A DNA stretch of 64,000 nt from an uncultured Bacteroidales bacterium (GCA_900319855.1 ONQC01000002.1:1-64000), one strand, 5' to 3'; counted from the first letter of the stretch, positions 1 to 9,267 are shown. Translations and numbers: made by a program. The notes: generated by a model from the letters alone, not told the origin.

Positions 1-1218
<1,218 letters not shown>

Positions 1219-1371
1219 ATATACACTATAATTCTTAGCTTAGCTTGCTCCTTAACGCTCTCTATCATCAATAGAATTGACGCTCTCGATCTTTTAAGTT
1301 CGGTACTTGCTTCTTGTACTTAAAGTCTTTCAATATTTTCAATGAGCTACCGTTTTGTTTCAAACGGGCTG
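1219..1371 (-). other. 16S rRNA leader
   Basis: This AT-richer stretch lies between the rRNA promoter and the mature 5' end. It would form the 5' part of the precursor stem with sequence beyond the window. I see no coding region in it on either strand. Confidence 0.6.
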
Positions 1372-1402
1372 CAAAGATACGCACTTTTTCTTTCCCAGCA
1401 AA
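1372..1402 (-). promoter_or_regulatory. rRNA operon promoter, Bacteroidetes consensus
   Basis: Read on the minus strand, TTTG (1402-1399), a spacer of exactly 19 nt and TATCTTTG (1379-1372) match the Bacteroidetes primary-sigma consensus TTTG-N19-TAnnTTTG. It points into the 16S gene with a leader of about 150 nt. Confidence 0.85.
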
Positions 1403-1451
1403 TTTTTTCGGGAAAATTTTTGAAAAATTTCCAATTTTCAAGCGACCGGCG

Positions 1452-1459
1452 TACCTTTG
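1452..1459 (+). promoter_or_regulatory. -7 element for the chromate transporter genes
   Basis: TACCTTTG fits TAnnTTTG; no good TTTG lies at the expected upstream distance. Transcription would begin near 1466, which rules out a TTG start at 1457 and supports the ATG at 1481. Confidence 0.55.
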
Positions 1460-1480
1460 CATTCGCTAAAAAAGAAGAGT

Positions 1481-2038
1481 ATGGTTTCTCTGTTCAAGAT
1501 TATGCGGGTTTTCGCGAAAATCGGCGCCTTCACCATCGGCGGCGGTTACGCGATGATTCCCCTCATCGAGAACGAAATGGACCGCAGGGGCTGGATCAAG
1601 ACCGAAGAACTGCCGGACATCATCGCCCTCGCCCAGAGCGCCCCGGGCGTGCTGGCCGTCAACGTGTCCATCTTCGCCGGCTACAAGCTCCGCGGGATCA
1701 AGGGCAGCATCGCCGCCACCTTCGGCACGGTCCTTCCCTCCTTCCTGATCATCCTGGCCATCGCCATGTTCATGACCAGTTTCCAGGACAATCCCATCGT
1801 CATCCGCATGTTCAACGGCATCCGTCCGGTCGTCGTGTCCCTGATCGCCGTTCCGATGATCAACATGGCCCGCAAGGCCAACAAGACCTGGTGGGCCTGG
1901 GCCATCACGGCGGCAGCCCTGGTCCTGGTCGCCTTCCTCAAAGTTTCCCCGATCTATATCCTGTTGGTAGTCATCGTGCTGGCCCTGGCCTTTACGATGT
2001 GGCAGGACCGGCGGCACCGGGAGGGCCGTGACGCATGA
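1481..2038 (+). CDS. chromate transporter, first half-size subunit
   Basis: A 185-residue inner-membrane protein of the short-chain CHR family (Chromate_transp domain). Family hallmarks are visible: FTIGGGYAMIP near the N-terminus and AQSAPGVLAVN in the following segment, with further hydrophobic segments to the end. Half-size CHR proteins are encoded as tandem pairs that together replace the full-length ChrA, and here the second gene overlaps by four bases. Export of chromate is the family function; the true substrate in an anaerobe is uncertain. The ATG at 1481 is chosen over the TTG at 1457 because the latter lies inside the -7 promoter element. Confidence 0.88.
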   Translation: MVSLFKIMRVFAKIGAFTIGGGYAMIPLIENEMDRRGWIKTEELPDIIALAQSAPGVLAVNVSIFAGYKLRGIKGSIAATFGTVLPSFLIILAIAMFMTSFQDNPIVIRMFNGIRPVVVSLIAVPMINMARKANKTWWAWAITAAALVLVAFLKVSPIYILLVVIVLALAFTMWQDRRHREGRDA

Positions 2039-2640
2039 TGGAAACGATCCTCCTCTTCGGCCAGCTGTTCGTGACCTTCTTCATCATCGGCGTCTTCACC
2101 TTCGGCGGCGGCTACGCCATGCTTTCCCTGATCCAGACCCAGGTCGTCGTGGCCCATCACTGGCTCAGTGAAAGTACCTTTACCAACATCGTGGCCATCT
2201 CCCAGATGACTCCCGGCCCGATCGGTGTCAACTGCGCCACCTACACCGGTTATGAAGTCCTGACCAGTGCCGGTGCCTCCCACGCGGTCGCCATCCTCGG
2301 CTCCGCAACGGCCACCTTCGCCCTCATCCTGCCCTCGTTCTTCATCGTCCTGACGATGGTCAAGTTCTACGAGAAATTCATGGGGAACCGCCTGTTCGAA
2401 GGCGTCATGGGCTGGCTCCGTCCCGCCGTCGTCGGCCTGATCGGCGCCGCCGCCGTGATCCTGATGGTCGACACGTCCTGGACCGGGCTCATCCCGCACT
2501 TCGCCATCGTGGAAGAAAACTTCATGGACTGGAAAAGCTGGGCCCTCTTTGCCGCGGCCATGGTCGCCTCGCTGGGCTTCAAGGTCAATCCGATCTACAT
2601 CATCGTCGCCGGCGGCATCGCCGGACTCCTTTTATACTGA
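2035..2640 (+). CDS. chromate transporter, second half-size subunit
   Basis: A 201-residue membrane protein of the same CHR family as its upstream neighbour, with the matching motifs FTFGGGYAML and SQMTPGPIGVN. Its start overlaps the upstream stop (ATGATG around 2035-2040), so translation is probably coupled and the two products likely form one antiporter-like unit. A second ATG at 2038 is an equally possible start. A strong hairpin directly after the stop ends the unit. The substrate is inferred from the family only. Confidence 0.88.
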   Translation: MMETILLFGQLFVTFFIIGVFTFGGGYAMLSLIQTQVVVAHHWLSESTFTNIVAISQMTPGPIGVNCATYTGYEVLTSAGASHAVAILGSATATFALILPSFFIVLTMVKFYEKFMGNRLFEGVMGWLRPAVVGLIGAAAVILMVDTSWTGLIPHFAIVEENFMDWKSWALFAAAMVASLGFKVNPIYIIVAGGIAGLLLY

Positions 2641-2668
2641 CAAGGGCCGGCCCGAAGGCCAGCCCTTG
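2641..2668. terminator. hairpin between convergent genes
   Basis: CAAGGGC(C)GGCC, a short loop, then GGCC AGCCCTTG form an inverted repeat between the stop of the transporter pair (+) and the stop of the hexosaminidase (-). It probably serves both directions; no strong T-run is present. Confidence 0.7.
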
Positions 2669-2673
2669 TCGTC

Positions 2674-4383
2674 TTACCAGTCCCAGTGGTTCTCGGACCG
2701 GTATTTTTCCATCTCTTCGGGCGTCCGCACCGGATGTTCGTCCCCCGGCATGCCGGCCGTTCCGAGTGCATACTTGCACCAGGTATAGCCCAACGCGTCC
2801 AGGATCTCGCCGGTGTGCGGGAGTGAGGCCAGGAATCGGTCGTAATCACGTTCCTGGCACCACTGTACCTCGCTGAGGGCGCACATGCGCGGCAGCAGCA
2901 TGTACTCCAGGTGCTCCGGAGTCGCGATGTATTCGGTCCACAGGTTGGCCTGCGCGCCGAGGATATGCGGCTTGGCCTCCTCGGAAAGCTTGTCATACGG
3001 ATCGAAGCTGTAGACCTTCTCCAGCGAGACATAACCGCCGATGCCGAAGGGCTCGCGGTCGCGCTCCTGGCTCTGGTAGTAGTCGAAATAGAAATGGGAG
3101 TTCGGCGTCATGATGACGTCGAAGCCGCGGCTCGCCGCCTGGATGCCGCCGTCGGCGCCGCGCCAGGACATGACCGTCGCACCCGGAGCCAGCTCACCTT
3201 CCAGAATTTCATCCCAGCCGATGATCTTGCGGCCATGCTTGCCCAGGAATTCCTGCATACGGGCCGTCACGTAGTTTTGCAAGAGCTGCTCCTTGGTGTG
3301 GCCATTGCCGTCGCGCAGGCCGAGGGCGCGGATGCGGGCCTGGCAGCGCGGGCAGTTCTCCCAACGGACCTTCGGGCTTTCATCGCCGCCGATATGGATG
3401 TATTCGGACGGGAAGAGGTCCATGATCTCGGTCAGCACGCCTTCCAGGAATTCAAAGGTCTTTTCCTGCCCCACGCAAAGGACATCCTCGGAAACGCCCC
3501 AGATCGTCCAGACGTCATAGGGACCGCCGGTGCAGCCCAGCTCCGGATAAGCGGCCAAGGCGGCCAGCATGTGGCCCGGAAGGTCGATCTCCGGAATGAC
3601 GGTGATGCCGCGGTCGGCCGCATAGGCCACCACTTCGCGGATCTCATCCTGGGTATAGAAGCCGCCATAGGGCTGACCGTCACCCACATAGGGATTGAAA
3701 TTCTTCTTCACTATGGTCTCCTTGCGCTGGGAGCCGACTTCGGTCAGTTTCGGGTATTTCTTGATCTCGACCCGCCAGCCCTGGTCGTCGGTCAGGTGCC
3801 AGTGCAGCCGGTTGAGCTTATACAGGGCCATGACATCAAGGTACTTCTTGACCTCGTCCACGCTCCAGAAATGGCGGGACGGATCCATGTGCATGCCCCG
3901 GTAGCCGAAGCGGGGGGCATCGTTGACCTGTGCGCAGGGAAGCACCCAGTCCGCCTTGGCCTTGGCGTCCCCGTAGAAAGCGGGCGGCAGCATCTGGCCG
4001 AGGGTCTGGAGGGCATAGAAGAACCCGTTGAAATCGGAAGCGGCGACCTGGACGGCAGCCGGTTTGATATCGATGGTATAAGCCTCCGGGGCCAGGGAGG
4101 CGTCGGTGCGGAAGGAGAAACCCTTGTCCTGCAGCGTTTCGCTGACGAGGCTGGCCTTTCCGGTGACGGTGGTCAGGCGGGTCGCGAAATTCTGGATCTG
4201 TGCGGCGGTGCGGGCATCGACGCCTTCATAGCTGACCGGGGCGCCGGCGACTTTGAAGACTCCGCCCGTAGCGGTAATCTGCTGCGGCTGGGGGATCACG
4301 TGGATTTCGGGGGCCTGGGGCGCATGGCACGCGGATAGGGCCAGGGCTGGAAGGAGGGTCAGAATCAGGTTTCTGAAGTTCAT
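2674..4383 (-). CDS. beta-N-acetylhexosaminidase, GH20, lipoprotein
   Basis: A 569-residue exo-glycosidase removing terminal GlcNAc or GalNAc. Residues 1-19 are a lipoprotein signal ending in LALSAC, so the enzyme is probably anchored in the outer membrane or periplasm. A GH20b-like N-domain spans about 25-155, followed by the catalytic barrel. HWHLTDDQGWR (194-204) is the substrate-pocket motif, and IGGDES carries the Asp334-Glu335 catalytic pair of the substrate-assisted mechanism. It stands alone between convergent and divergent neighbours. Trimming products of the GH18 locus at 15-21 kb is possible but is inference. Confidence 0.95.
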   Translation of the reverse strand: MNFRNLILTLLPALALSACHAPQAPEIHVIPQPQQITATGGVFKVAGAPVSYEGVDARTAAQIQNFATRLTTVTGKASLVSETLQDKGFSFRTDASLAPEAYTIDIKPAAVQVAASDFNGFFYALQTLGQMLPPAFYGDAKAKADWVLPCAQVNDAPRFGYRGMHMDPSRHFWSVDEVKKYLDVMALYKLNRLHWHLTDDQGWRVEIKKYPKLTEVGSQRKETIVKKNFNPYVGDGQPYGGFYTQDEIREVVAYAADRGITVIPEIDLPGHMLAALAAYPELGCTGGPYDVWTIWGVSEDVLCVGQEKTFEFLEGVLTEIMDLFPSEYIHIGGDESPKVRWENCPRCQARIRALGLRDGNGHTKEQLLQNYVTARMQEFLGKHGRKIIGWDEILEGELAPGATVMSWRGADGGIQAASRGFDVIMTPNSHFYFDYYQSQERDREPFGIGGYVSLEKVYSFDPYDKLSEEAKPHILGAQANLWTEYIATPEHLEYMLLPRMCALSEVQWCQERDYDRFLASLPHTGEILDALGYTWCKYALGTAGMPGDEHPVRTPEEMEKYRSENHWDW

Positions 4384-4414
4384 GGTATCGCTCGTGTTTT
4401 TTTCGTTTGTCTTA

Positions 4415-4442
4415 CAAAAATAGACATTTTTCAGTACATTTG
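4415..4442. promoter_or_regulatory. overlapping divergent -7 elements
   Basis: On the minus strand TATTTTTG (4422-4415) points at the hexosaminidase; on the plus strand TACATTTG (4435-4442) points at the cyclophilin gene, with TTTG at 4406-4409 as a loosely spaced -33 element. The two RNA polymerase footprints would overlap. Confidence 0.45.
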
Positions 4443-4477
4443 CAGTCGCACGAGAGCAAATGTCAAAACCTGATCAT

Positions 4478-5203
4478 ATGAAAAGAATCTTCCAATCCCT
4501 CGCCTGCATGGGCATGGCGGCGATGATGGTGGCCTGCGGAAACAACAAGGCCAAGAAGGCAGAAGCGGAGGCCGCGGAACAGGCCCGCCTCGATTCCCTC
4601 GAACAAGTCCAATTCCAACAGAAAATGAAAGAAGCTGAAACCATGATCCCGCTCCTTCCGGAGGAGCCGGTCTTCGATGTCCAGACCAGCCTCGGCACCC
4701 TGAAGATCAAACTGTACAGCAAGACCCCCAAGCACCGGGAGAACTTCGAGCGCCTCGCCCTCACCGGATTCTATGACGGCCTCCTCTTCCACCGCGTCAT
4801 CGACGGATTCATGATCCAGGGCGGCGATCCGCTGACCCGCGACACCTCCGCCGTCGCGCAGTACGGCACCGGCGGCCCGGGCTACACCGTCCCTGCCGAA
4901 TTCGTCCCCGAGTACAAGCACAAGAAAGGCGCCCTCGCTGCAGCCCGCCGCGGAGATGCCGCCAACCCCAACAAAGAATCCTCCGGTTCCCAGTTCTACC
5001 TGGTCCAGGATGAAGGCGCCTGCGCCGCCCTTGACGGAGACTACACGGTCTATGGAGAGACCATCGAAGGCCTCGACGTGATCGACAAGATCGCGAAGGT
5101 CGCCACCAACAACCGCGACCTCCCGCTGAACCCGGTCAAGATCATCAAGGTCACCCTTGATCCGGCCTCCCAGCCGACGCCTCCGGAGCCGGCGGCCGAA
5201 TAA
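4478..5203 (+). CDS. cyclophilin-type peptidyl-prolyl isomerase, lipoprotein
   Basis: A 241-residue prolyl cis-trans isomerase that should assist folding of exported proteins. Starting at the ATG at 4478 gives a lipoprotein signal (MKRIFQSLAC to MMVAC|G); the in-frame ATG at 4460 would add six residues ahead of the charged n-region and is less likely. After a charged Lys/Glu/Ala-rich linker, the cyclophilin fold starts near residue 60, with LLFHRVIDGFMIQGGDP, GTGGPGY and SSGSQFYLV matching the active-site blocks of bacterial cyclophilins. It is monocistronic and followed by a candidate small RNA gene. Confidence 0.93.
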   Translation: MKRIFQSLACMGMAAMMVACGNNKAKKAEAEAAEQARLDSLEQVQFQQKMKEAETMIPLLPEEPVFDVQTSLGTLKIKLYSKTPKHRENFERLALTGFYDGLLFHRVIDGFMIQGGDPLTRDTSAVAQYGTGGPGYTVPAEFVPEYKHKKGALAAARRGDAANPNKESSGSQFYLVQDEGACAALDGDYTVYGETIEGLDVIDKIAKVATNNRDLPLNPVKIIKVTLDPASQPTPPEPAAE

Positions 5204-5207
5204 ATGA

Positions 5208-5233
5208 CGAAAAAATCACTTTTCGACCGAAAA
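5208..5233 (+). promoter_or_regulatory. triple CGAAAA site, possible activator binding site
   Basis: CGAAAA (5208-5213), its inverse TTTTCG (5220-5225) and CGAAAA again (5228-5233) make two overlapping inverted repeats with 6-nt and 2-nt centres. They lie about 50-75 nt upstream of the predicted sigma-54 start, a place where an enhancer-binding protein could sit. A weak terminator role for the preceding gene is the alternative. Confidence 0.4.
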
Positions 5234-5255
5234 TTCTACCAAACCGTCCCTGCTC

Positions 5256-5271
5256 TGGCACAGACATTGCA
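5256..5271 (+). promoter_or_regulatory. sigma-54 (RpoN) promoter
   Basis: TGGCACAGACATTGCA matches the -24/-12 consensus TGGCACR-N4-TTGCA at every conserved position, with GG and GC at the required spacing. The C of the GC at 5270 as -12 puts the start of transcription near 5282. No protein gene on this strand follows for 2 kb or more; a hairpin follows within 45 nt. Confidence 0.7.
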
Positions 5272-5281
5272 ATAGAAATGG

Positions 5282-5363
5282 TCGAATAGTTTTTTCATAG
5301 GTTAAGTTTTAGGTTAGAATTGCGAACGCCTTCCGATGGGAATCGGGAGGCGTTCATCTTTTA
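5282..5363 (+). ncRNA. candidate sigma-54-dependent small RNA, about 80 nt
   Basis: The predicted transcript runs from the sigma-54 start site through an AT-rich unpaired stretch with a tandem TAGGTTA repeat (5298-5318 region), then a 12-14 bp hairpin (5324-5355) and a short T-rich tail. There is no plausible open reading frame or ribosome binding site in it, and the only neighbouring gene ahead is convergent. The layout (unstructured repeat, then intrinsic terminator) is that of a trans-acting base-pairing RNA. I do not recognise the family, and expression is not shown. Confidence 0.5.
5324..5355 (+). terminator. strong hairpin ending the candidate small RNA
   Basis: GAACGCC-TTCCGAT, loop GGG, AATCGGG-AGGCGTTC pair almost fully and are followed by ATCTTTT. 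The same hairpin could also terminate the convergent sulfatase gene. Confidence 0.75.
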
Positions 5364-5374
5364 TGCACCGGCAC

Positions 5375-7285
5375 TCAGGAAATCCGGTTTTCCATCATGC
5401 GGGTGATGTACTGCTGGAGGAGGGCCTTGAGTTTCAGCGTCAGGGATGCCGCGATTTCGGGCTCGGCTCCGAGGCGGTTGTCTTCCAGCATCAGGTCAGT
5501 CTGGAAACGGTAGAGGGCCGTAGCCTGCTGTCCGTCAAACTGCAGGAGCCAGCCGTCCTGGAAAAGCTGGAATGTCCCGTTGGGCAGGTAATTGATGGCG
5601 AAGGTATCCTCGTCCGCCGTCCGGACCAGGTCCACGCCGAAGCTCAGGAAAGGCTGGTCATAGCCGAGCCAGCCCAGGACCGTAGGCTTGATGTCGGTCT
5701 GCTGGGCGATGCCGTCGCGAAGGCCCTTCAGCGACCCGTCCGGGGTATAGAAGATGATCGGGATCCGGAACCGGCCGCAATCGGTCTGGTACTCGGGAAG
5801 GTCGGTCCGGTTGGTGTGGTCACCCGTGATGATGAAGATCGTATCCTCGTACCAGGGCTCTTTCCGGGCCGACTCGAAGAACTTGCGGATGGCATGGTCC
5901 GAGTAGGCGACACAGCGGTGCATCGGGATGGTTCCCGGATCGAAAGCGTTCTCGTACTGGGCCGGAACGTTGAAGGGATGGTGGGAAGACAGGGTGAAGA
6001 CCGTCGCGATGAACGGCGGTTTCAGTTCATTGATGCCCCGCTCGAAGTATTGCAGGAACGGCTCGTCCCAGATGCCCCAGGTCCCGTCGTAATCCGCTTC
6101 GTTATTATAGGACTCCCGGCTGTACTGCTTCTGGAAACCGGTGTTGTTGGCAAAACCGGCCAGACCGAGCGACTGGCGGGCGGCGCCATGGAAGAAGGCG
6201 GACGAATAGCCTTTCTCGCCCAGTTCGCGGGCCAGGCCGCGCACGTCGTTCTGGGCATAGGGCGTCAGGAAGAACGGCTCGATCAGCGAAGGCAGGCCGC
6301 ACATCACCGAAGGCAGGGCCTCAATGCTGACGCGTCCGTTGGCGAAGGAATTCCGGAAGACCAGCGATTCGCGGCTCAGCGAGTCCAGGAAGGGCATGTG
6401 CGTGGGCTGCGGAAGTCCCTGCAGTTCCGTCAGAAGGCCGCTGTAGGAGGCGGAGAAACTCTCCAGGATCAGGATGACGACGTTCTTGGCACGGAAGGCC
6501 GTGGTATCCGCCGGGACATGGACCGGGTCGAAAATGGCCTGTGCCTCGGCCTCCGTCTCAAAGTAATGCGGGTCCTGGAACGAATCGTCTCCCAGGGTCC
6601 GATACATGCTGAAAGCGGTATTGAGCACAACCCCTGCCTGCAGCGGACGATCCGCGTACAGGTTGGCGTCGTTCAGGGCGATCGGCCGGACCGTCACGCC
6701 GAATCCGCCCCGCATTCCCCCGACGACAGGGTAGATGACCGCCACAAGGACAGCCAGGTGCACGGCATAGTCTTTCCAGTCCCACCGGCCCTCGTAAAAG
6801 CGCGGCCGGCGATACAGGAAAATCAGTGCGGCCAGGATGCCCAATCCGAGCAGGACCAGGTACCAATGGGCGACAAATTCGTGCAGGAAGACGCCGCCAA
6901 GGTCGTCTCCGCCGAACTGGCGGAAGATCGTAAAGGTCGTGCGGCGGTTGGAGAACGGAAAATAAACCGAGTCCGCCAGGTCGGCGGCAAAAGCGACGAA
7001 GTTCGGCACGACATACAGGCCTTTGACCAGTCCCTGCCAGCCTCGGCGCCTGCGGAACCGGAACGGCAGCAGCGCCAGGACCATGTACAGCGCGTTGGTG
7101 TACATCAGGGCGGAAATGTCAAAACGAAGGCCACCCTGCATCAGGCGGCCGAAGACGGCCCTGCTGACCTCCGGGAACAGTTCCCGGTTCTCCGCAAAGA
7201 ACACCAGCCGGCAGACCGTATACAGGACAAGGGCCAGCAGCAGGTTCCGCAGGACGCTGAACAAAGGATCGAAATACCGTTTCAT
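5375..7285 (-). CDS. LTA synthase-like membrane sulfatase-fold protein
   Basis: A 636-residue protein with about five N-terminal membrane segments (to about residue 195) and a periplasmic sulfatase/alkaline-phosphatase fold, the architecture of LtaS and other phosphoglycerol or phosphoethanolamine transferases. Metal-site motifs are visible: LILESFS (Glu275) and ITGDHTNRTD (Asp489-His490). In the nucleophile segment NGRVSIEALPS, Ser320 stands where LtaS has Thr. Bacteroidales lack lipoteichoic acid, so a head-group transferase acting on lipid, LPS or an envelope glycan is more likely. The ATG at 7285 is preferred over the GTG at 7288. No partner gene is adjacent. Confidence 0.85.
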   Translation of the reverse strand: MKRYFDPLFSVLRNLLLALVLYTVCRLVFFAENRELFPEVSRAVFGRLMQGGLRFDISALMYTNALYMVLALLPFRFRRRRGWQGLVKGLYVVPNFVAFAADLADSVYFPFSNRRTTFTIFRQFGGDDLGGVFLHEFVAHWYLVLLGLGILAALIFLYRRPRFYEGRWDWKDYAVHLAVLVAVIYPVVGGMRGGFGVTVRPIALNDANLYADRPLQAGVVLNTAFSMYRTLGDDSFQDPHYFETEAEAQAIFDPVHVPADTTAFRAKNVVILILESFSASYSGLLTELQGLPQPTHMPFLDSLSRESLVFRNSFANGRVSIEALPSVMCGLPSLIEPFFLTPYAQNDVRGLARELGEKGYSSAFFHGAARQSLGLAGFANNTGFQKQYSRESYNNEADYDGTWGIWDEPFLQYFERGINELKPPFIATVFTLSSHHPFNVPAQYENAFDPGTIPMHRCVAYSDHAIRKFFESARKEPWYEDTIFIITGDHTNRTDLPEYQTDCGRFRIPIIFYTPDGSLKGLRDGIAQQTDIKPTVLGWLGYDQPFLSFGVDLVRTADEDTFAINYLPNGTFQLFQDGWLLQFDGQQATALYRFQTDLMLEDNRLGAEPEIAASLTLKLKALLQQYITRMMENRIS

Positions 7286-7361
7286 CACTTTATCTGAAAA
7301 AGAAAGGAGTGATCCCGGATACCGGCATCACTCCCCTGGGAATCAGTCCGTAGACGTAGAA

Positions 7362-8195
7362 TTAGTCGCTGAGGGAGAAGCGCTTGAAAGCAACGACCTT
7401 GGCCTCTTTATCGGCAGAAGCGATATAGTTGGCGACGGAGATCTTGTTGTCCCAAACGAAATCCTGCTCCTCGAGGGTCTGCTCCTTGAAGAACTTGCCG
7501 AGTTTGCCCTTGGCGATGTTCTCGAGCATCGCTTCCGGCTTGCCGGCCATCTTCGGATCTTCGGCCATCTGCTGCTTGTACATGGCGAGCTCTTTCTCGA
7601 CGAGTTCGGCCGGGCAGTCAGACTTGCTGACGGAAACCGGGTTCATCGCAGCGACCTGCTGGGCGACATTCTTGCCGACCTCGGCGGGAACTTCCTTGTT
7701 GAAGGCGACGATGGCACCGAGCTTGCCGTTGAAGTGGATGTACTGGGAGATGAACGGGGCCTCGAGGGTCTCGTAGCAAGCCAGGACATGCTTCTCACCG
7801 GTCTTGCCGGTCTGGGCGGAGATTTCCTCCTCCACGGTGTGGCCGTTGGAGCAAGGGGCGGCCTTCAGGCCTTCGGCGTCAGCCGGGAAAGCCTTGATGG
7901 CGGCGTCGGCGATTTCGCCGGCGAGGGCCTTGAAGTCCGGGGTGGCGGAGACGAAGTCGGTCTCGCAGCCAAGGCAGACAAGGACAGCCTTGCCACCTTC
8001 GATACGGGCGAGGACGGCACCTTCGGTGGTCTCACGGTCCGCACGCTTGGCAGCGACGAGCTTACCCTTCTCACGGATGATGTCGACGGCCTTCTTGAAA
8101 TCGCCTTCGGCCTCGATGAGGGCCTTCTTGCAATCCATCATGCCGGCGGAAGTCATCTGACGCAGTTTCATTACGTCTTTGGCGGTAATTTCCAT
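7362..8195 (-). CDS. tsf: translation elongation factor Ts
   Basis: A 277-residue nucleotide exchange factor for EF-Tu. The N-terminal UBA-like module (VMKLRQMTSAGMMDCKKAL) and the TDFV motif near residue 80 that contacts EF-Tu are both present, followed by the core domains. Length is normal for the short bacterial form. It lies 24 nt downstream of rpsB, the nearly universal rpsB-tsf order, and is the last gene of the ribosomal-protein unit starting at rplM. Confidence 0.98.
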   Translation of the reverse strand: MEITAKDVMKLRQMTSAGMMDCKKALIEAEGDFKKAVDIIREKGKLVAAKRADRETTEGAVLARIEGGKAVLVCLGCETDFVSATPDFKALAGEIADAAIKAFPADAEGLKAAPCSNGHTVEEEISAQTGKTGEKHVLACYETLEAPFISQYIHFNGKLGAIVAFNKEVPAEVGKNVAQQVAAMNPVSVSKSDCPAELVEKELAMYKQQMAEDPKMAGKPEAMLENIAKGKLGKFFKEQTLEEQDFVWDNKISVANYIASADKEAKVVAFKRFSLSD

Positions 8196-8219
8196 AATCG
8201 TATTCTTTTTAGAGCAAAA

Positions 8220-9047
8220 TTATTCAGCCTTCGCTTCTTCTTCAGCGGCGGGAGCCTCGGCCTCGATTTCGACCTTGGTACCGCGGCGGGCACGGAGCTT
8301 CTTGCCGGCAGCCTGCTGCTCCTGGGCGGGAGCGGCCTCAGCCTCTTTCTCCTTTTCGAGCTTCCTTTCGTTCAATCCCTCCTGGATGGCGGCGCAGAGA
8401 ACATCGGTGATGAGTTCGATGCTCTTCGCGGCGTCGTCATTCGCCGGAATCACATAATCAATCGGAGTAGGATCGCAACAAGTATCAACCATAGCGATAA
8501 CCGGGATGTTGAGACGGTTTGCCTCTTTGACGGCATTGGCCTCTTTCTGTACGTCCACTACGAAAATAGCTGAAGGGAGACGGCTCATGTCCTTGATGGA
8601 ACCGAGGTTCTTCTCAAGCTTGGCACGCTGGCGGTCAACCTGGAGACGCTCACGCTTGGCGAGTTTCTCGAAGGTTCCATCCTCTTTCATCTTGTCGATG
8701 GTATTCATCTTCTTGACGGCTTTGCGGATGGTAGGGAAGTTGGTGAGCATACCGCCCGGCCAACGCTCGGTAACGCTAGGCATGTTGACAGCGTTCGCCT
8801 TCTCGGCGACGATGTCCTTAGCCTGCTTCTTGGTTGCCACGAAGAGGATCTTGCGGCCGCTGCGGGCCAACTCCTTCATCATTTCGGCAGCCTCGTCAAT
8901 CTTGACGACACTCTTGTGCAGGTCGATGATATGGATTCCGTTCTTCTGATCGAAGATATAGGGAGCCATCTTAGGGTTCCACTTGCGGGCGAGATGGCCG
9001 AAGTGTGCACCTGCATCAAGCAATTCCTGGAAATTTGTTCTTGGCAT
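8220..9047 (-). CDS. rpsB: ribosomal protein uS2
   Basis: A 275-residue 30S subunit protein. The N-terminus (FQELLDAGAHFGHLARKWNPKM) and NIPVIAMVDTCCDPTPIDY-type segments are typical of uS2. The C-terminus beyond about residue 228 is a low-complexity Glu/Ala/Lys tail (EKEAEAAPAQEQQAAGK and on), longer than in E. coli and probably disordered. Upstream is a 220-nt leader with competing inverted repeats that may carry autoregulation. tsf follows. Confidence 0.98.
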   Translation of the reverse strand: MPRTNFQELLDAGAHFGHLARKWNPKMAPYIFDQKNGIHIIDLHKSVVKIDEAAEMMKELARSGRKILFVATKKQAKDIVAEKANAVNMPSVTERWPGGMLTNFPTIRKAVKKMNTIDKMKEDGTFEKLAKRERLQVDRQRAKLEKNLGSIKDMSRLPSAIFVVDVQKEANAVKEANRLNIPVIAMVDTCCDPTPIDYVIPANDDAAKSIELITDVLCAAIQEGLNERKLEKEKEAEAAPAQEQQAAGKKLRARRGTKVEIEAEAPAAEEEAKAE

Positions 9048-9267
9048 TGTTTTAAAGTTCTTTTTTGTTTTAAAAACTGTCCCGACAGGCGTTTTGCCTT
9101 GTGCCTGAGGGGCTTCTTACATCAATCCCGAAGCAGCGGGAGACCCGGTCTCCGGAATTTTTCGCAGTACCGGCAATCCTGGGCAGCTTCCACGGGTTCA
9201 CACCAGTGCGAAGATCCGACGGATTTGCAAAACCGGACTGTGGGCGCAAACCAGCGTCAGGCGGCGA
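9048..9267 (-). promoter_or_regulatory. rpsB leader with mutually exclusive hairpins
   Basis: This 220-nt gap between rpsI and rpsB is long for the operon and non-coding. It contains two inverted repeats that share bases: GGAGACC/GGTCTCC (9139-9153) and TCCCG-N6-CGGGA (9126-9141), plus CAGGC/GCCTG nearer to rpsB. Overlapping stems suggest a structural switch such as uS2 autoregulation or attenuation. I see no consensus -7/-33 promoter inside it. Confidence 0.5.

Noticed and set aside
5336..7297. 653-codon open frame opposite the sulfatase-fold gene
   Set aside because: Its start lies inside the terminator hairpin of the candidate small RNA and the protein has only shadow composition; the minus-strand gene has clear motifs.
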